From DATKCJ01 sp035513275 (GTDB lineage: Bacteria > Verrucomicrobiota > Verrucomicrobiia > Opitutales > Opitutaceae): a stretch of 6,142 nucleotides of DNA. The DNA is taken from positions 1-6,142 of the forward strand of contig DATKCJ010000138.1 of the NCBI GenBank assembly GCA_035513275.1. Direction: 5' to 3'. Below the pieces are notes generated by a model that saw only the letters and a program-made list of their open reading frames with translations, did no database searches and had not been told where the DNA came from. This document shows, piece by piece, positions 1 through 5,134 of this stretch (positions are counted from its first letter, which is position 1; the number at the start of each line of letters is the position of its first letter). The translations under genes were made by a program, and so were the position numbers.

Positions 1-1
1 A

Positions 2-349
2 AGTTTAGAACTCCGCACCGAATTCGAAGCCCAAATTGTGACCTCCAAATGGTGCACGTTCGATATGAAGCGAAGCATCGTGCTCCACATAATCGAAGCG
101 CATCGTTTGCGCTCCGACCGAGAGAGAGATGAGTTTGAGAAGTTGTTGAGGAAGGTAATGTCACTGAGGAACGCTTTCACCCACGGCGTCCTGTCGACCG
201 ACCTGCGGCGCGTGAAGCTTTCGTGGTTTGAGAGCGAACCAAAGGAACGGTTTGTCACTGATGATTGGCTTAGTGAGGTCGAGGAAGTCTTCAAACGCTG
301 CTTTTCCATTTGTCTGAGTCTCCAAGGGGCGGGAAGCAGTAAGGTCTAG
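2..349 (+). CDS. C-terminal part of a hypothetical protein with an RNxxxH motif (5' end outside window)
   Basis: The frame is open from the first bases of the window to the TAG at 347-349. The gene therefore most likely starts upstream, and the GTG at 38 is only the first internal candidate start. The visible 115 residues are mostly helical and charged. The segment SLRNAFTHG (about residues 53-61 counted from base 2) fits the R-x4-H signature of HEPN-type helical proteins, many of which are RNases or toxin and defence components. That motif is short, and the N-terminal half that would confirm the fold is missing, so the assignment is only a suggestion. I do not recognise the protein itself. 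It is the first of four plus-strand accessory genes. The next gene starts about 90 bp or more downstream, so they need not be an operon. Confidence 0.55.
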   Translation, partial: SLELRTEFEAQIVTSKWCTFDMKRSIVLHIIEAHRLRSDRERDEFEKLLRKVMSLRNAFTHGVLSTDLRRVKLSWFESEPKERFVTDDWLSEVEEVFKRCFSICLSLQGAGSSKV

Positions 350-405
350 GCTCTAAACAGAAGCATTAATGAGTGACGTCGCCTGAACCCATCGTCGCCC
401 GAAAT

Positions 406-431
406 CCTACCCCGCCGCCAGGCAGACGCCG
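406..431. repeat. Weak fourth copy of the nuoN-tail repeat, upstream of the GNAT gene
   Basis: Bases 406-421 (cctaccccgccgccag) match 1051-1066 at 15 of 16 positions. The following ten bases match the nuoN end (3644-3653) at 8 of 10. A GCCTGA word also lies at nearly the same distance upstream here (381) and at the second site (1025). The segment lies 12 bp before the ATG at 443, a position like that of the other copies before their genes. It is short and GC-rich, so chance similarity cannot be excluded. Confidence 0.4.
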
Positions 432-442
432 CACGGCCATGA

Positions 443-982
443 ATGAAGCCGATTCCACCGCTAGGCCTTGAGAAGATCGAGCTGATCGCAGACCACACGG
501 TCATGACTGATTCTCACGTTCGACCTGCAACGGATGCCGACGCCGAGGCCGCGGTGGAGGTGTTGCGTCGATCCATCACGGAGCTGTGCATTGCGGATCA
601 TCAGAATGACGGTCCGACACTCGGACGTTGGTTGCGCAACAAGACGCCAGAGAACTTCCGCGTCTGGCGGGCTGCTCCGGACAACTGCCTGCTGGTAGCG
701 GAGATTGCCGGAGTGATTTGCGGCGTCGGAGCGATTCGTCAAAACGGCAGTCTCGACCTGTGCTACGTGCACCCCGCTTATCAACGCAGAGGTATTGGTC
801 GAGTGCTCGTGCTTGCCATGGAGTCGCAAGCCCGCGAATGGGGCGTCCAGAATGTGCGGCTCATCAGCACCGGCACCGCTCGCAGTTTCTACGAGAATCG
901 CGGCTACGTCTTCGTGCCCGAGGAGTCCGGCCCGGGATATGGCGTTCTGAATGACTATCGCTACACCAAGGCTCTCCGGTGA
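443..982 (+). CDS. GNAT-family N-acetyltransferase
   Basis: This is probably a cytoplasmic acetyl-CoA-dependent N-acetyltransferase of unknown substrate. The family core is clear. An opening HVRPATDADAEAAVEVL matches the usual beta1-alpha1 start. Beta4 is followed by the acetyl-CoA pyrophosphate-binding motif A, YVHPAYQRRGIGRVL, with Q-R-R-G-I-G at residues 114-119. The late segment SFYENRGYVF (148-157) is the common C-terminal GNAT motif carrying the tyrosine that often serves as general acid. The ATG at 443 gives 179 residues. The ATG at 503 gives 159 and begins directly before the conserved RPAT strand, so it may be the true start; neither has a good Shine-Dalgarno sequence. Small GNAT genes are frequent passengers of accessory regions, which fits the repeats on both sides. 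A 196-codon open frame on the opposite strand is a shadow. Confidence 0.88.
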   Translation: MKPIPPLGLEKIELIADHTVMTDSHVRPATDADAEAAVEVLRRSITELCIADHQNDGPTLGRWLRNKTPENFRVWRAAPDNCLLVAEIAGVICGVGAIRQNGSLDLCYVHPAYQRRGIGRVLVLAMESQAREWGVQNVRLISTGTARSFYENRGYVFVPEESGPGYGVLNDYRYTKALR

Positions 983-1008
983 AGTTACCAACCATCCTCG
1001 CCAGCAAA

Positions 1009-1021
1009 GGGCGCTTCGCCC
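1009..1021 (+). terminator. Small GC hairpin after the GNAT gene, possible weak terminator
   Basis: GGGCG-CTT-CGCCC forms a perfect 5-bp stem with a 3-base loop, 26 bp after the GNAT stop. No T-tract follows, so it would be a poor Rho-independent terminator and may simply be part of the intergenic repeat. The 983-1186 gap holds this hairpin and the nuoN-tail repeat; I see no gene in it. Confidence 0.25.
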
Positions 1022-1050
1022 GGTGCCTGATCTTTCACCCTGGCACGTCA

Positions 1051-1114
1051 CCTACCCTGCCGCCAGCGAGTCGACGAGGGGGCCTTGGAAGACGCCGAGG
1101 ACGATGATCGCGAG
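1051..1114 (-). pseudogene. Duplicated 3' end of nuoN (remnant)
   Basis: This 64-bp stretch matches the last coding bases and stop region of nuoN at 3622-3691. From 1059 to 1114 it agrees at 54 of 56 positions with 3636-3691. A 6-bp gap separates that block from a further identical 8 bp (cctaccct). Read on the minus strand it still encodes LAIIVLGVFQGPLVDSLAAG and then a stop; the real gene ends LAIIVLGVFQGPLGDWLAAR. It has the same orientation as nuoN, so the two are direct repeats enclosing about 2.5 kb. Homology stops sharply after GATCGCGAG at 1114, where another sequence takes over. It is a fragment with no function of its own, best explained as a target-site-like duplication or the scar of a recombination at the nuoN end. 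Confidence 0.8.
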
Positions 1115-1164
1115 TGCTTGGAAATCAGGAAATCCCGGTCAGCATCCTTGAACTGTCGATCGGC
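1094..1164 (+). repeat. 71-bp direct repeat, copy 1
   Basis: It is 67/71 identical, without gaps, to 1569-1639; mismatches fall at 1143, 1152, 1156 and 1161. The first 21 bp are nuoN-derived and the remaining 50 bp are shared only by the two repeat copies. It contains the internal doublet GGAAATCAGGAAATC. The following gene starts 22 bp after its end. Confidence 0.85.
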
Positions 1165-1186
1165 TGCTTGAGAAGCCACAAAGTAT

Positions 1187-1564
1187 ATGGGCGTTTCCTT
1201 CTACCCTCGAATCGAGAACACCGACGCCGAGTGGGTGCACAATATCAGCGGCAAGGCGCTCTCCAAGAATTTCGAGCGACTCGCGAAACTGATTAAAGAA
1301 CACGGGCACAAGGATCTGATGGACTACTTCGTCGAGTCCGAGGAACAACTCGAAGACTTCGGATTGGAGAAGCGGTCCGGACAAGAGTGGTTCAACCCTG
1401 CCGAAGGTCTCGCTATGATCGACTCGATGATCCGAGAATTCTACGAACATCGCGGAGAGTTCGAGTTCCCGGATCACCTCGAAGTAGACCTGAAGGCATT
1501 CAAGGCGATCCTGGATCGGGCAGCAGGTGAAGGCCTGAGATGGAATCTCGGAATGTCCTTTTGA
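1187..1564 (+). CDS. Small acidic hypothetical protein, possible immunity-type protein
   Basis: A 125-residue soluble protein without signal peptide or membrane segment, rich in Glu and Asp. I do not recognise a named family. Distinctive stretches are FYPRIEN near the start, SGKALSKNFERL (21-32), EWFNPAEGL (67-75) and the terminal LRWNLGMSF (117-125). The overall look (small, acidic, one helical domain, beside a DUF1877 gene) resembles stand-alone immunity-type proteins, but that is an inference from style and context only. The ATG at 1187 lacks a clear Shine-Dalgarno sequence. The gene lies neatly between two copies of a 71-bp direct repeat: the first ends 22 bp before its start and the second begins 4 bp after its stop. 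It therefore looks like one unit of a repeat-bounded cassette. Confidence 0.7.
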   Translation: MGVSFYPRIENTDAEWVHNISGKALSKNFERLAKLIKEHGHKDLMDYFVESEEQLEDFGLEKRSGQEWFNPAEGLAMIDSMIREFYEHRGEFEFPDHLEVDLKAFKAILDRAAGEGLRWNLGMSF

Positions 1565-1568
1565 AACA

Positions 1569-1639
1569 GCCGAGGACGATGATCGCGAGTGCTTGGAAAT
1601 CAGGAAATCCCGGTCAGTATCCTTGATCTGCCGATTGGC
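1569..1639 (+). repeat. 71-bp direct repeat, copy 2
   Basis: This is the second copy of the repeat at 1094-1164, offset by exactly 475 bp and 94% identical. Its first 21 bp (GCCGAGGACGATGATCGCGAG, split here as GCCGAGGACG and ATGATCGCGAG) also occur inside the nuoN 3' end at 3671-3691. It starts 4 bp after the stop of the upstream gene and ends 29 bp before the start of the DUF1877 gene, the same relation to a gene start as copy 1. Confidence 0.85.
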
Positions 1640-1668
1640 AGGATAACGCAGAACGGAAGCAGAAACCT

Positions 1669-2235
1669 ATGGGGATGTGTCTCTCACTGATCCGGCTGTC
1701 AGATGCGACGATCGCCGAGCTCCGCTCCACGCCTGCCAAGGCGCTTCATTTCTGGCTGCAAGACGAACTCGCTGCGCCGGCGCCGGTGGGTTTCATCGGT
1801 CGGCTACTCGGCAGGAAGGAAGAGGAGCATCCCAAGTGCTCGGCCCCTCGCGAAGAAGCGGATGATGCGGAAATCGATAAGGCATGGGATGCACTCGATT
1901 ACCTGATCTCAGAACAAAGGAAGAAGACCGGTCTCGCACGGTTTCTCACCGAGGGCGGAATCGAAATTCCAGAAGAGTTGGGTTACGGCGGCCCGCGGGT
2001 CTTTTCCAGTGAAGAAGTCCGGGAGATCGCGCGACTCCTAGAGGCGGTTTCCCAAGATACGCTCCGGGCAAACTACGATCCAAAGAAGATGAACGAGGAA
2101 GGAGTCTATCCTCAGATCTGGGTCCAAGGAGGCGCCGACCTGTTCGACTACGTCGTCGGCAACTTCGTCACGATGAAGAGTCTTGTGAGTGATGCGGCAA
2201 CCCGAGGCCAGGGGATGATGATAGTTTGCAGCTAA
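1669..2235 (+). CDS. DUF1877 / YfbM-like family protein
   Basis: A 188-residue protein recognisable as the DUF1877 family (E. coli YfbM is a member) from several conserved blocks in the right order. These are an MGM start with a short beta strand (CLSLIRLSDATIAEL), IDKAWDALDYLI (69-80), ELGYGGPRVF (103-112), YDPKKMNEEGVYPQIW (136-151) and a C-terminal helix ending RGQGMMIV. The segment GFIGRLLGRKEEE (41-53) is a variable insertion seen before the IDKAWDAL block. It is probably cytoplasmic. The molecular function of the family is not established; members often lie near secreted-toxin and accessory loci, which has led to the idea that they act as immunity proteins. The ATG at 1669 has a weak purine-rich stretch (GGAAG) about 9 bases upstream, and a second ATG two codons later is also possible. 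It is the last plus-strand gene before the convergent toxin-antitoxin pair. Confidence 0.88.
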   Translation: MGMCLSLIRLSDATIAELRSTPAKALHFWLQDELAAPAPVGFIGRLLGRKEEEHPKCSAPREEADDAEIDKAWDALDYLISEQRKKTGLARFLTEGGIEIPEELGYGGPRVFSSEEVREIARLLEAVSQDTLRANYDPKKMNEEGVYPQIWVQGGADLFDYVVGNFVTMKSLVSDAATRGQGMMIVCS

Positions 2236-2381
2236 GTGTGTTGCCGAAGCAGGCGATAGTGACACCGACGACGCGCCCGGCGCAGCGCTCATCGGCATCG
2301 TATTGATGATCGGATTGGTCGTCCTCTGCGTGCGCACGGGTCGACGCAATGGGTGAGCCGTGTGTCGAGTGCGGCAAATCG
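2236..2381. other. Convergent intergenic gap with traces of a broken small membrane-peptide frame
   Basis: This 146-bp gap separates the DUF1877 gene from the antitoxin gene, which converge. No strong terminator hairpin is seen. One plus-strand frame, open from 2225 to its stop at 2354-2356, reads ...APGAALIGIVLMIGLVVLCV RTGRRNG, a plausible single transmembrane helix followed by basic residues. It has no start codon ahead of the hydrophobic part. It overlaps at ATGGGTGA with a 31-codon frame from 2349 that begins MGEPCVECGKSS. These may be remnants of an eroded gene or chance. Confidence 0.25.
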
Positions 2382-2687
2382 TCAGCGCGTGAGGACTTCG
2401 GGCTCGCGCTCGGCGATCTGGAGAAGCCGCAGCGCGGCCCCTGAGGGTGTGCGGCGGCTCTTCTCCCAACCACGAACGGTGTCCGCAGTCACGTTAAGGT
2501 ATGCCGCGAAAACGGGCGTGCTCGCCTTGAGCTTGCGGCGAATCTTCGAGATCCGCGCTGGGGACATCGGCTCCACGGGTGCGGGAACCTTGGTCGTCTT
2601 CAGGGTCAGCTTGCCACGCGCATGCGCAAGAGCCTCCTGCATGCTCTGGATCAGCTCGGCTTCGTTGAAGGTGTGTTCTTTGCTCAT
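2382..2687 (-). CDS. HTH-type antitoxin of a RelE/HigB-like toxin-antitoxin pair (HigA-like)
   Basis: A 101-residue DNA-binding antitoxin. The N-terminal 40 residues are a flexible, charged toxin-binding type segment. From about residue 41 it is a classic Xre/Cro helix-turn-helix: MSPARISKIRRKL, then TPVFAAYLNVTADTVRGWEKSRRTPSG (57-83), with the typical V-x-x-WE-x-x-RR-x-PSG signature, and a closing helix LRLLQIAEREPEVL. It would neutralise the toxin encoded upstream and, with it, repress the shared promoter. I chose the ATG at 2685-2687 because it overlaps the toxin frame's normal stop as ATGA, the usual coupling in such pairs, and because the longer open frame up to 2888 only reads through the toxin gene in another frame. 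GAGACG about 7-12 bases upstream may act as a weak ribosome site. Being intact while its toxin is interrupted, it may be an orphan antitoxin. Confidence 0.87.
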   Translation of the reverse strand: MSKEHTFNEAELIQSMQEALAHARGKLTLKTTKVPAPVEPMSPARISKIRRKLKASTPVFAAYLNVTADTVRGWEKSRRTPSGAALRLLQIAEREPEVLTR

Positions 2688-3037
2688 GGGTATTCGTCTC
2701 TGATTTGTTGCGCCAGGAGTCGCATGGCCTTCTTTCCTTCGGCTGAAAGGTTGTCGGCGTCGCCCTTGGTGAAAACCTAGAGGAGATGGATCACATCCTC
2801 GTGCATGATGAAGAGATAGCAGACCCGGGCCCCGCCGCTCTTGCCCCGTCCCGGTAGCGCCATGCGAACCTTGCGCACCCCGCCGCACCCGGACATGAGG
2901 GCACCCGTCTCTGGGTTCGCTGCGAGGAAGCGTTGGAATTCAGCATAGGATTCATCGTCGACCAGCTCCGCAATCAGCCGGGTGAAAGTGAGCGTTTCGA
3001 CGAATGTCAGCACTTCGCTACAGTGTGACAGAGTCAC
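2684..3037 (-). pseudogene. RelE/HigB-type toxin with an in-frame amber stop
   Basis: The encoded protein would be a RelE-superfamily mRNA-cleaving toxin. Family features are TFVETLTFTRLIAEL, YAEFQRFLAANPETGALM and the core motif GCGGVRKVRMALPGRGKSGGARVCYLF (residues 50-76 in order). After EDVIHLL a TAG at 2777-2779 ends the frame at 86 residues. The same frame continues past it with VFTKGDADNLSAEGKK and runs to a TGA at 2684-2686, exactly the conserved C-terminal strand (VxxK) and last helix of this family, and overlapping the antitoxin start. A full product would have 117 residues. A point mutation, readthrough or a sequence error are the options; the first seems likeliest. The open frame's first GTG (3035-3037) lies within the operator palindrome. 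The GTG at 3011-3013 (VLTFVET) better matches the family start. Confidence 0.85.
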
Positions 3038-3047
3038 ACCTTGTCAA
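3017..3047 (-). promoter_or_regulatory. Possible toxin-antitoxin promoter
   Basis: On the minus strand a perfect TTGACA box lies at 3042-3047. The best -10 candidate, TGTAGC at 3017-3022, is poor (3 of 6) and spaced 19 bp, which would place transcription start at or just past the GTG at 3013. The -35 part looks real; the -10 is uncertain. The 17-bp palindrome sits between the two boxes, where bound repressor would block polymerase. Confidence 0.35.
3023..3039. promoter_or_regulatory. Palindromic operator candidate of the toxin-antitoxin pair
   Basis: GTGTGAC-AGA-GTCACAC is a perfect 7-bp inverted repeat with a 3-base centre, immediately ahead of the likely toxin start (3013). Toxin-antitoxin operons of this type are repressed by the HTH antitoxin binding such palindromes, so it is the natural target of the downstream antitoxin. 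A second perfect palindrome, CGTGATCACG, lies at 3051-3060. Confidence 0.6.
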
Positions 3048-3168
3048 GTACGTGATCACGCCCCGGTGATTCAAGTGACCAACGATGCCCATGAGAGCCC
3101 GCGCTCAGCTTGCCCACCAAAGCCTCGGCGAAGGGGGAGATCGCGGGCTACCTTTCAATCCAATCTTC

Positions 3169-3189
3169 GGCGGGCCCAGCGGTCCCGCC
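3169..3189. repeat. REP-like palindrome GGCGGG-N9-CCCGCC
   Basis: A 6-bp perfect stem encloses a 9-base loop (cccagcggt). It is one of several short palindromes in the gene-free stretch between the toxin-antitoxin pair and nuoN, and looks like a dispersed intergenic element. Only one copy is in the window. Confidence 0.5.
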
Positions 3190-3225
3190 CTACTTCCGGA
3201 CTCGATTCGATCACGTGTCCGTCTA

Positions 3226-3410
3226 AAGACGCGTCAATCTTCGTCACAGAGGACCCTCCGTCGCCGAGGCTATGGAGGGCACAGCGCGGGGAGCAGAAGG
3301 AGTTCACTGAGGCCGTTGTATTGCTCTGTGACCTCGGCTTGGACCTCTGTGCGCTCTGTGACTCAACTGCATCCTCTTTCGGCGGAATCGCTCGCAAGCG
3401 AGCTCCTACA
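3226..3410. repeat. Long hairpin repeat, copy A1 (with nested palindrome)
   Basis: It opens with AAGACGCGTCAATCTTCG and GTCACAGAG (3243-3251). It then runs through GAGCAGAAGGAGTTCAC and CTCTGTGACCTCGG to the inverse arm CTCTGTGAC (3354-3362), and ends with GCTCGC-AA-GCGAGC (3390-3403) and CTCCTACA. The two 9-bp arms can pair into a long hairpin. Compared with copy A2 it carries extra bases around CCCTCC...GGAGGG (3254-3279), itself a palindrome, inserted between the arms. The 11-bp word TCGCCGAGGCT (3261-3271) inside it also occurs inverted at 3121-3131. No coding potential is convincing here. Confidence 0.75.
3254..3279. repeat. Nested palindrome CCCTCC-N14-GGAGGG
   Basis: A 26-bp element with perfect 6-bp ends lies inside hairpin copy A1 and is absent at the matching place of copy A2, where GAGGA runs directly into CACGGAGAGCAG. 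The simplest reading is that a short palindromic element inserted into an older repeat. Confidence 0.55.
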
Positions 3411-3412
3411 AC

Positions 3413-3565
3413 AAGACGCCGATCTTCGTCACAGAGGACACGGAGAGCAGAAGGAGTTCACAGAGGTTGATGCATTACTCCGTGACCTCGGTTTGGGCCT
3501 CTGTGCGCTCTGTGACTCAAGTCCGAGTCCTCGTTCCCCGGAATCGCTCGCAAGCGAGTCGTACC
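3413..3565. repeat. Long hairpin repeat, copy A2
   Basis: This second copy of the hairpin repeat is in direct orientation and starts 2 bp after copy A1. It has the same order of landmarks: AAGACGCC-GATCTTCG, GTCACAGAG (3428-3436), GAGCAGAAGGAGTTCAC, GTGACCTCGG, CTCTGTGAC (3508-3516), GGAATC and GCTCGC-AA-GCGAGT (3546-3559). It lies just downstream of nuoN on the minus strand, so its stem-loops may also act as a transcription stop or mRNA-stabilising structure for the nuo transcript. Confidence 0.75.
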
Positions 3566-3576
3566 ACAGATCTCCT

Positions 3577-3606
3577 CTATCCGCGTCTATCCGCGGCATC
3601 CGCGGG
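3577..3606. repeat. Three 10-bp tandem units
   Basis: CTATCCGCGT, CTATCCGCGG and CATCCGCGGG follow each other without gaps. The sequence resembles the 'tatccgcg' intergenic words scattered in some environmental bacteria. It begins 12 bp after hairpin copy A2 and ends 22 bp from the nuoN stop. Confidence 0.6.
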
Positions 3607-3621
3607 AATACACCGAGCCGC

Positions 3622-3691
3622 CCTACCCTCACCTCGCCGCCAGCCAGTCGCCGAGGGGGCCTTGGAAGACGCCGAGGACGATGATCGCGAG
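3622..3691. repeat. nuoN 3'-end segment that is duplicated elsewhere (parent copy)
   Basis: These 70 bp contain the last 20 codons of nuoN, its TGA and 7 bp beyond. They recur as a direct repeat at 1051-1114, and in part at 1569-1589 and perhaps 406-431. Because only this copy lies in an intact gene it is the likely parent. 3' gene ends that stay functional after insertion are typical integration sites. Confidence 0.7.
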
Positions 3692-5131
3692 CGAGAGCAT
3701 TGCCATCGTGAGGCTGCCGAGGCGGCCTGGGCCCACGGGCGCGGGCTCGGCGGAACTCGATCCCGTCGCGAAGACTGCCACACGGATCCAGCCGAAGTAG
3801 TAGTAGATTGAGATCACGACCGAGACGACGCCCACGCCGAGCAGGAGCCAGAGTTCCGCTTGGAAGGCCGCGAGGAAGATGAGCAGCTTGCCCATGAAGC
3901 CCGCGAGCGGAGGGATGCCCGCGAGCGATCCGAGCCCGATAGCGAGCGTCGCGCCGAGCAGCGGACGGCCGCGCGCGAGGTCGGTGTAGTGACGCAGCTC
4001 CTGGTCCGCGTCGTCCGCGCCGGCCACGTGCGCCATGACCGCAAACACCGCCATCGATCCGAGGAGATACGTGGCGAGATAGAAATACACCGCACCGGTG
4101 GCCCACGGCACGTCGACCGAGGCCACAATGCCCATGAGCATGAAGCCCGCGTGGGAGATTCCCGAAAGACCCATGATCCGCTTCACGTTCTGCTGGCCGA
4201 TCGCAGTGATGTTGCCGACTGCCAGGCTTAGCAGCGCGAGCATTGAGAGAAGCGGCACGACGACGTGCGCCACGGGCGCGAACACGCCGCGCACGAGGAG
4301 CATCAGCAGCGCAAAGCCCGCGGCCTTCGACGAGACAGACAGGAAAGCGGTCACGGGCGTCGGCGCGCCCTGATAGACGTCGGGGATCCAGATTTGAAAT
4401 GGAACCGCGCCGATCTTGAAGGCGACGCCGCAGAGCACGAGGACCACACCGACGAGCGCGATGGGATTCTCGGGGCTCGCCTCGAGGAAGCCGCGCAACG
4501 CGCTGAAGTGCATCGCCTGTTGGGTCGAACCCTCGAGCGCCGCATTTCCGGCTGTGCCGTAGAGCAGCACGATTCCGAAGAGGAGGATCGCCGAACTGAG
4601 CGCGCCGAGCACGAGGTATTTCAGGCCGGCCTCCAGCGAGAACGGGCTGTGCCGGAAGTAGCTCACGAGAATGTAGAACGCCACCGTGACCGTCTCGAGC
4701 GCGACAAACAGCATCACGAAGTGGTTGCTGTTCGCGAGGAGCATCATCGCCGCCGTCGCGATGAGCACAACATGGTAGAACTCCACGCGCGGCACGGCCT
4801 GCTTGCCGAGCGAGATCGAGGCGATAAAGCACACGAGCACCGACGCGAGCAGGAAGAACAGCCGCATGAGCTGGCCGTCGCGGCTCAGCTCGATCATCCC
4901 GCCGAACAAGTCCTGTCCGATGAACGGGCAGTCGAAGTTCAGGAGCACCGCGACAAACACCACTATCTGTCCCCAGATCGCGACGCGTGGGATCGCGGCA
5001 TCGTGCAGGCGCTTCGGGAGCACCATCTCGAGCACGAGCAGGAACACCGCGAGCAGGCCGAGCGCGATCTCTGGCATGAGAGCGCCCCACTGGTTGGTCG
5101 CGGCGATGGACTGGAGGGTTTCCGGGGTCAT
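3629..5131 (-). CDS. nuoN: NADH-quinone oxidoreductase subunit N (complex I)
   Basis: This is the complete 500-residue antiporter-like membrane subunit of respiratory complex I, one of three that carry protons across the inner membrane while NADH electrons pass to quinone. It has about 14 hydrophobic helices and the usual family length. The charged residues of the proton path are present: Glu146 in LFVALETVTV (TM5), Lys239 in CGVAFKIGAVPFQIW (TM7, followed by PDVYQGAPTPV), Lys269 in FLSVSSKAAGF (TM8) and Lys415 in PPLAGFMGKLLIF (TM12). Also typical are QQNVKRIMGLSGISHAGFML (313-332) and the closing FGWIRVAVF. The ATG at 5129-5131 lies 3 bp after the nuoM stop, with no strong Shine-Dalgarno sequence, which suggests translational coupling. 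It is the last gene of its operon here. Its final 20 codons are duplicated in the accessory region. Confidence 0.97.
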   Translation of the reverse strand: MTPETLQSIAATNQWGALMPEIALGLLAVFLLVLEMVLPKRLHDAAIPRVAIWGQIVVFVAVLLNFDCPFIGQDLFGGMIELSRDGQLMRLFFLLASVLVCFIASISLGKQAVPRVEFYHVVLIATAAMMLLANSNHFVMLFVALETVTVAFYILVSYFRHSPFSLEAGLKYLVLGALSSAILLFGIVLLYGTAGNAALEGSTQQAMHFSALRGFLEASPENPIALVGVVLVLCGVAFKIGAVPFQIWIPDVYQGAPTPVTAFLSVSSKAAGFALLMLLVRGVFAPVAHVVVPLLSMLALLSLAVGNITAIGQQNVKRIMGLSGISHAGFMLMGIVASVDVPWATGAVYFYLATYLLGSMAVFAVMAHVAGADDADQELRHYTDLARGRPLLGATLAIGLGSLAGIPPLAGFMGKLLIFLAAFQAELWLLLGVGVVSVVISIYYYFGWIRVAVFATGSSSAEPAPVGPGRLGSLTMAMLSLAIIVLGVFQGPLGDWLAAR

Positions 5132-5134
5132 CGG

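Noticed and set aside
461..1051. 196-codon minus-strand open frame opposite the GNAT gene
   Set aside because: The plus strand encodes a convincing acetyltransferase; the antisense product shows no recognisable motifs.
1094..1639. Integron cassettes with attC sites
   Set aside because: The size and gene content would fit, but no paired RYYYAAC/GTTRRRY core sites or convincing arm pairing are seen in the repeats, and no integron integrase is in the window.
2688..2888. N-terminal extension of the antitoxin to 168 residues
   Set aside because: The extra 67 codons lie inside the toxin gene in another frame, and the ATGA overlap at 2684-2687 marks the true start.
3226..3565. CRISPR array
   Set aside because: Only two long diverged copies with internal hairpins, no regular short repeat and spacer pattern, and no cas genes.
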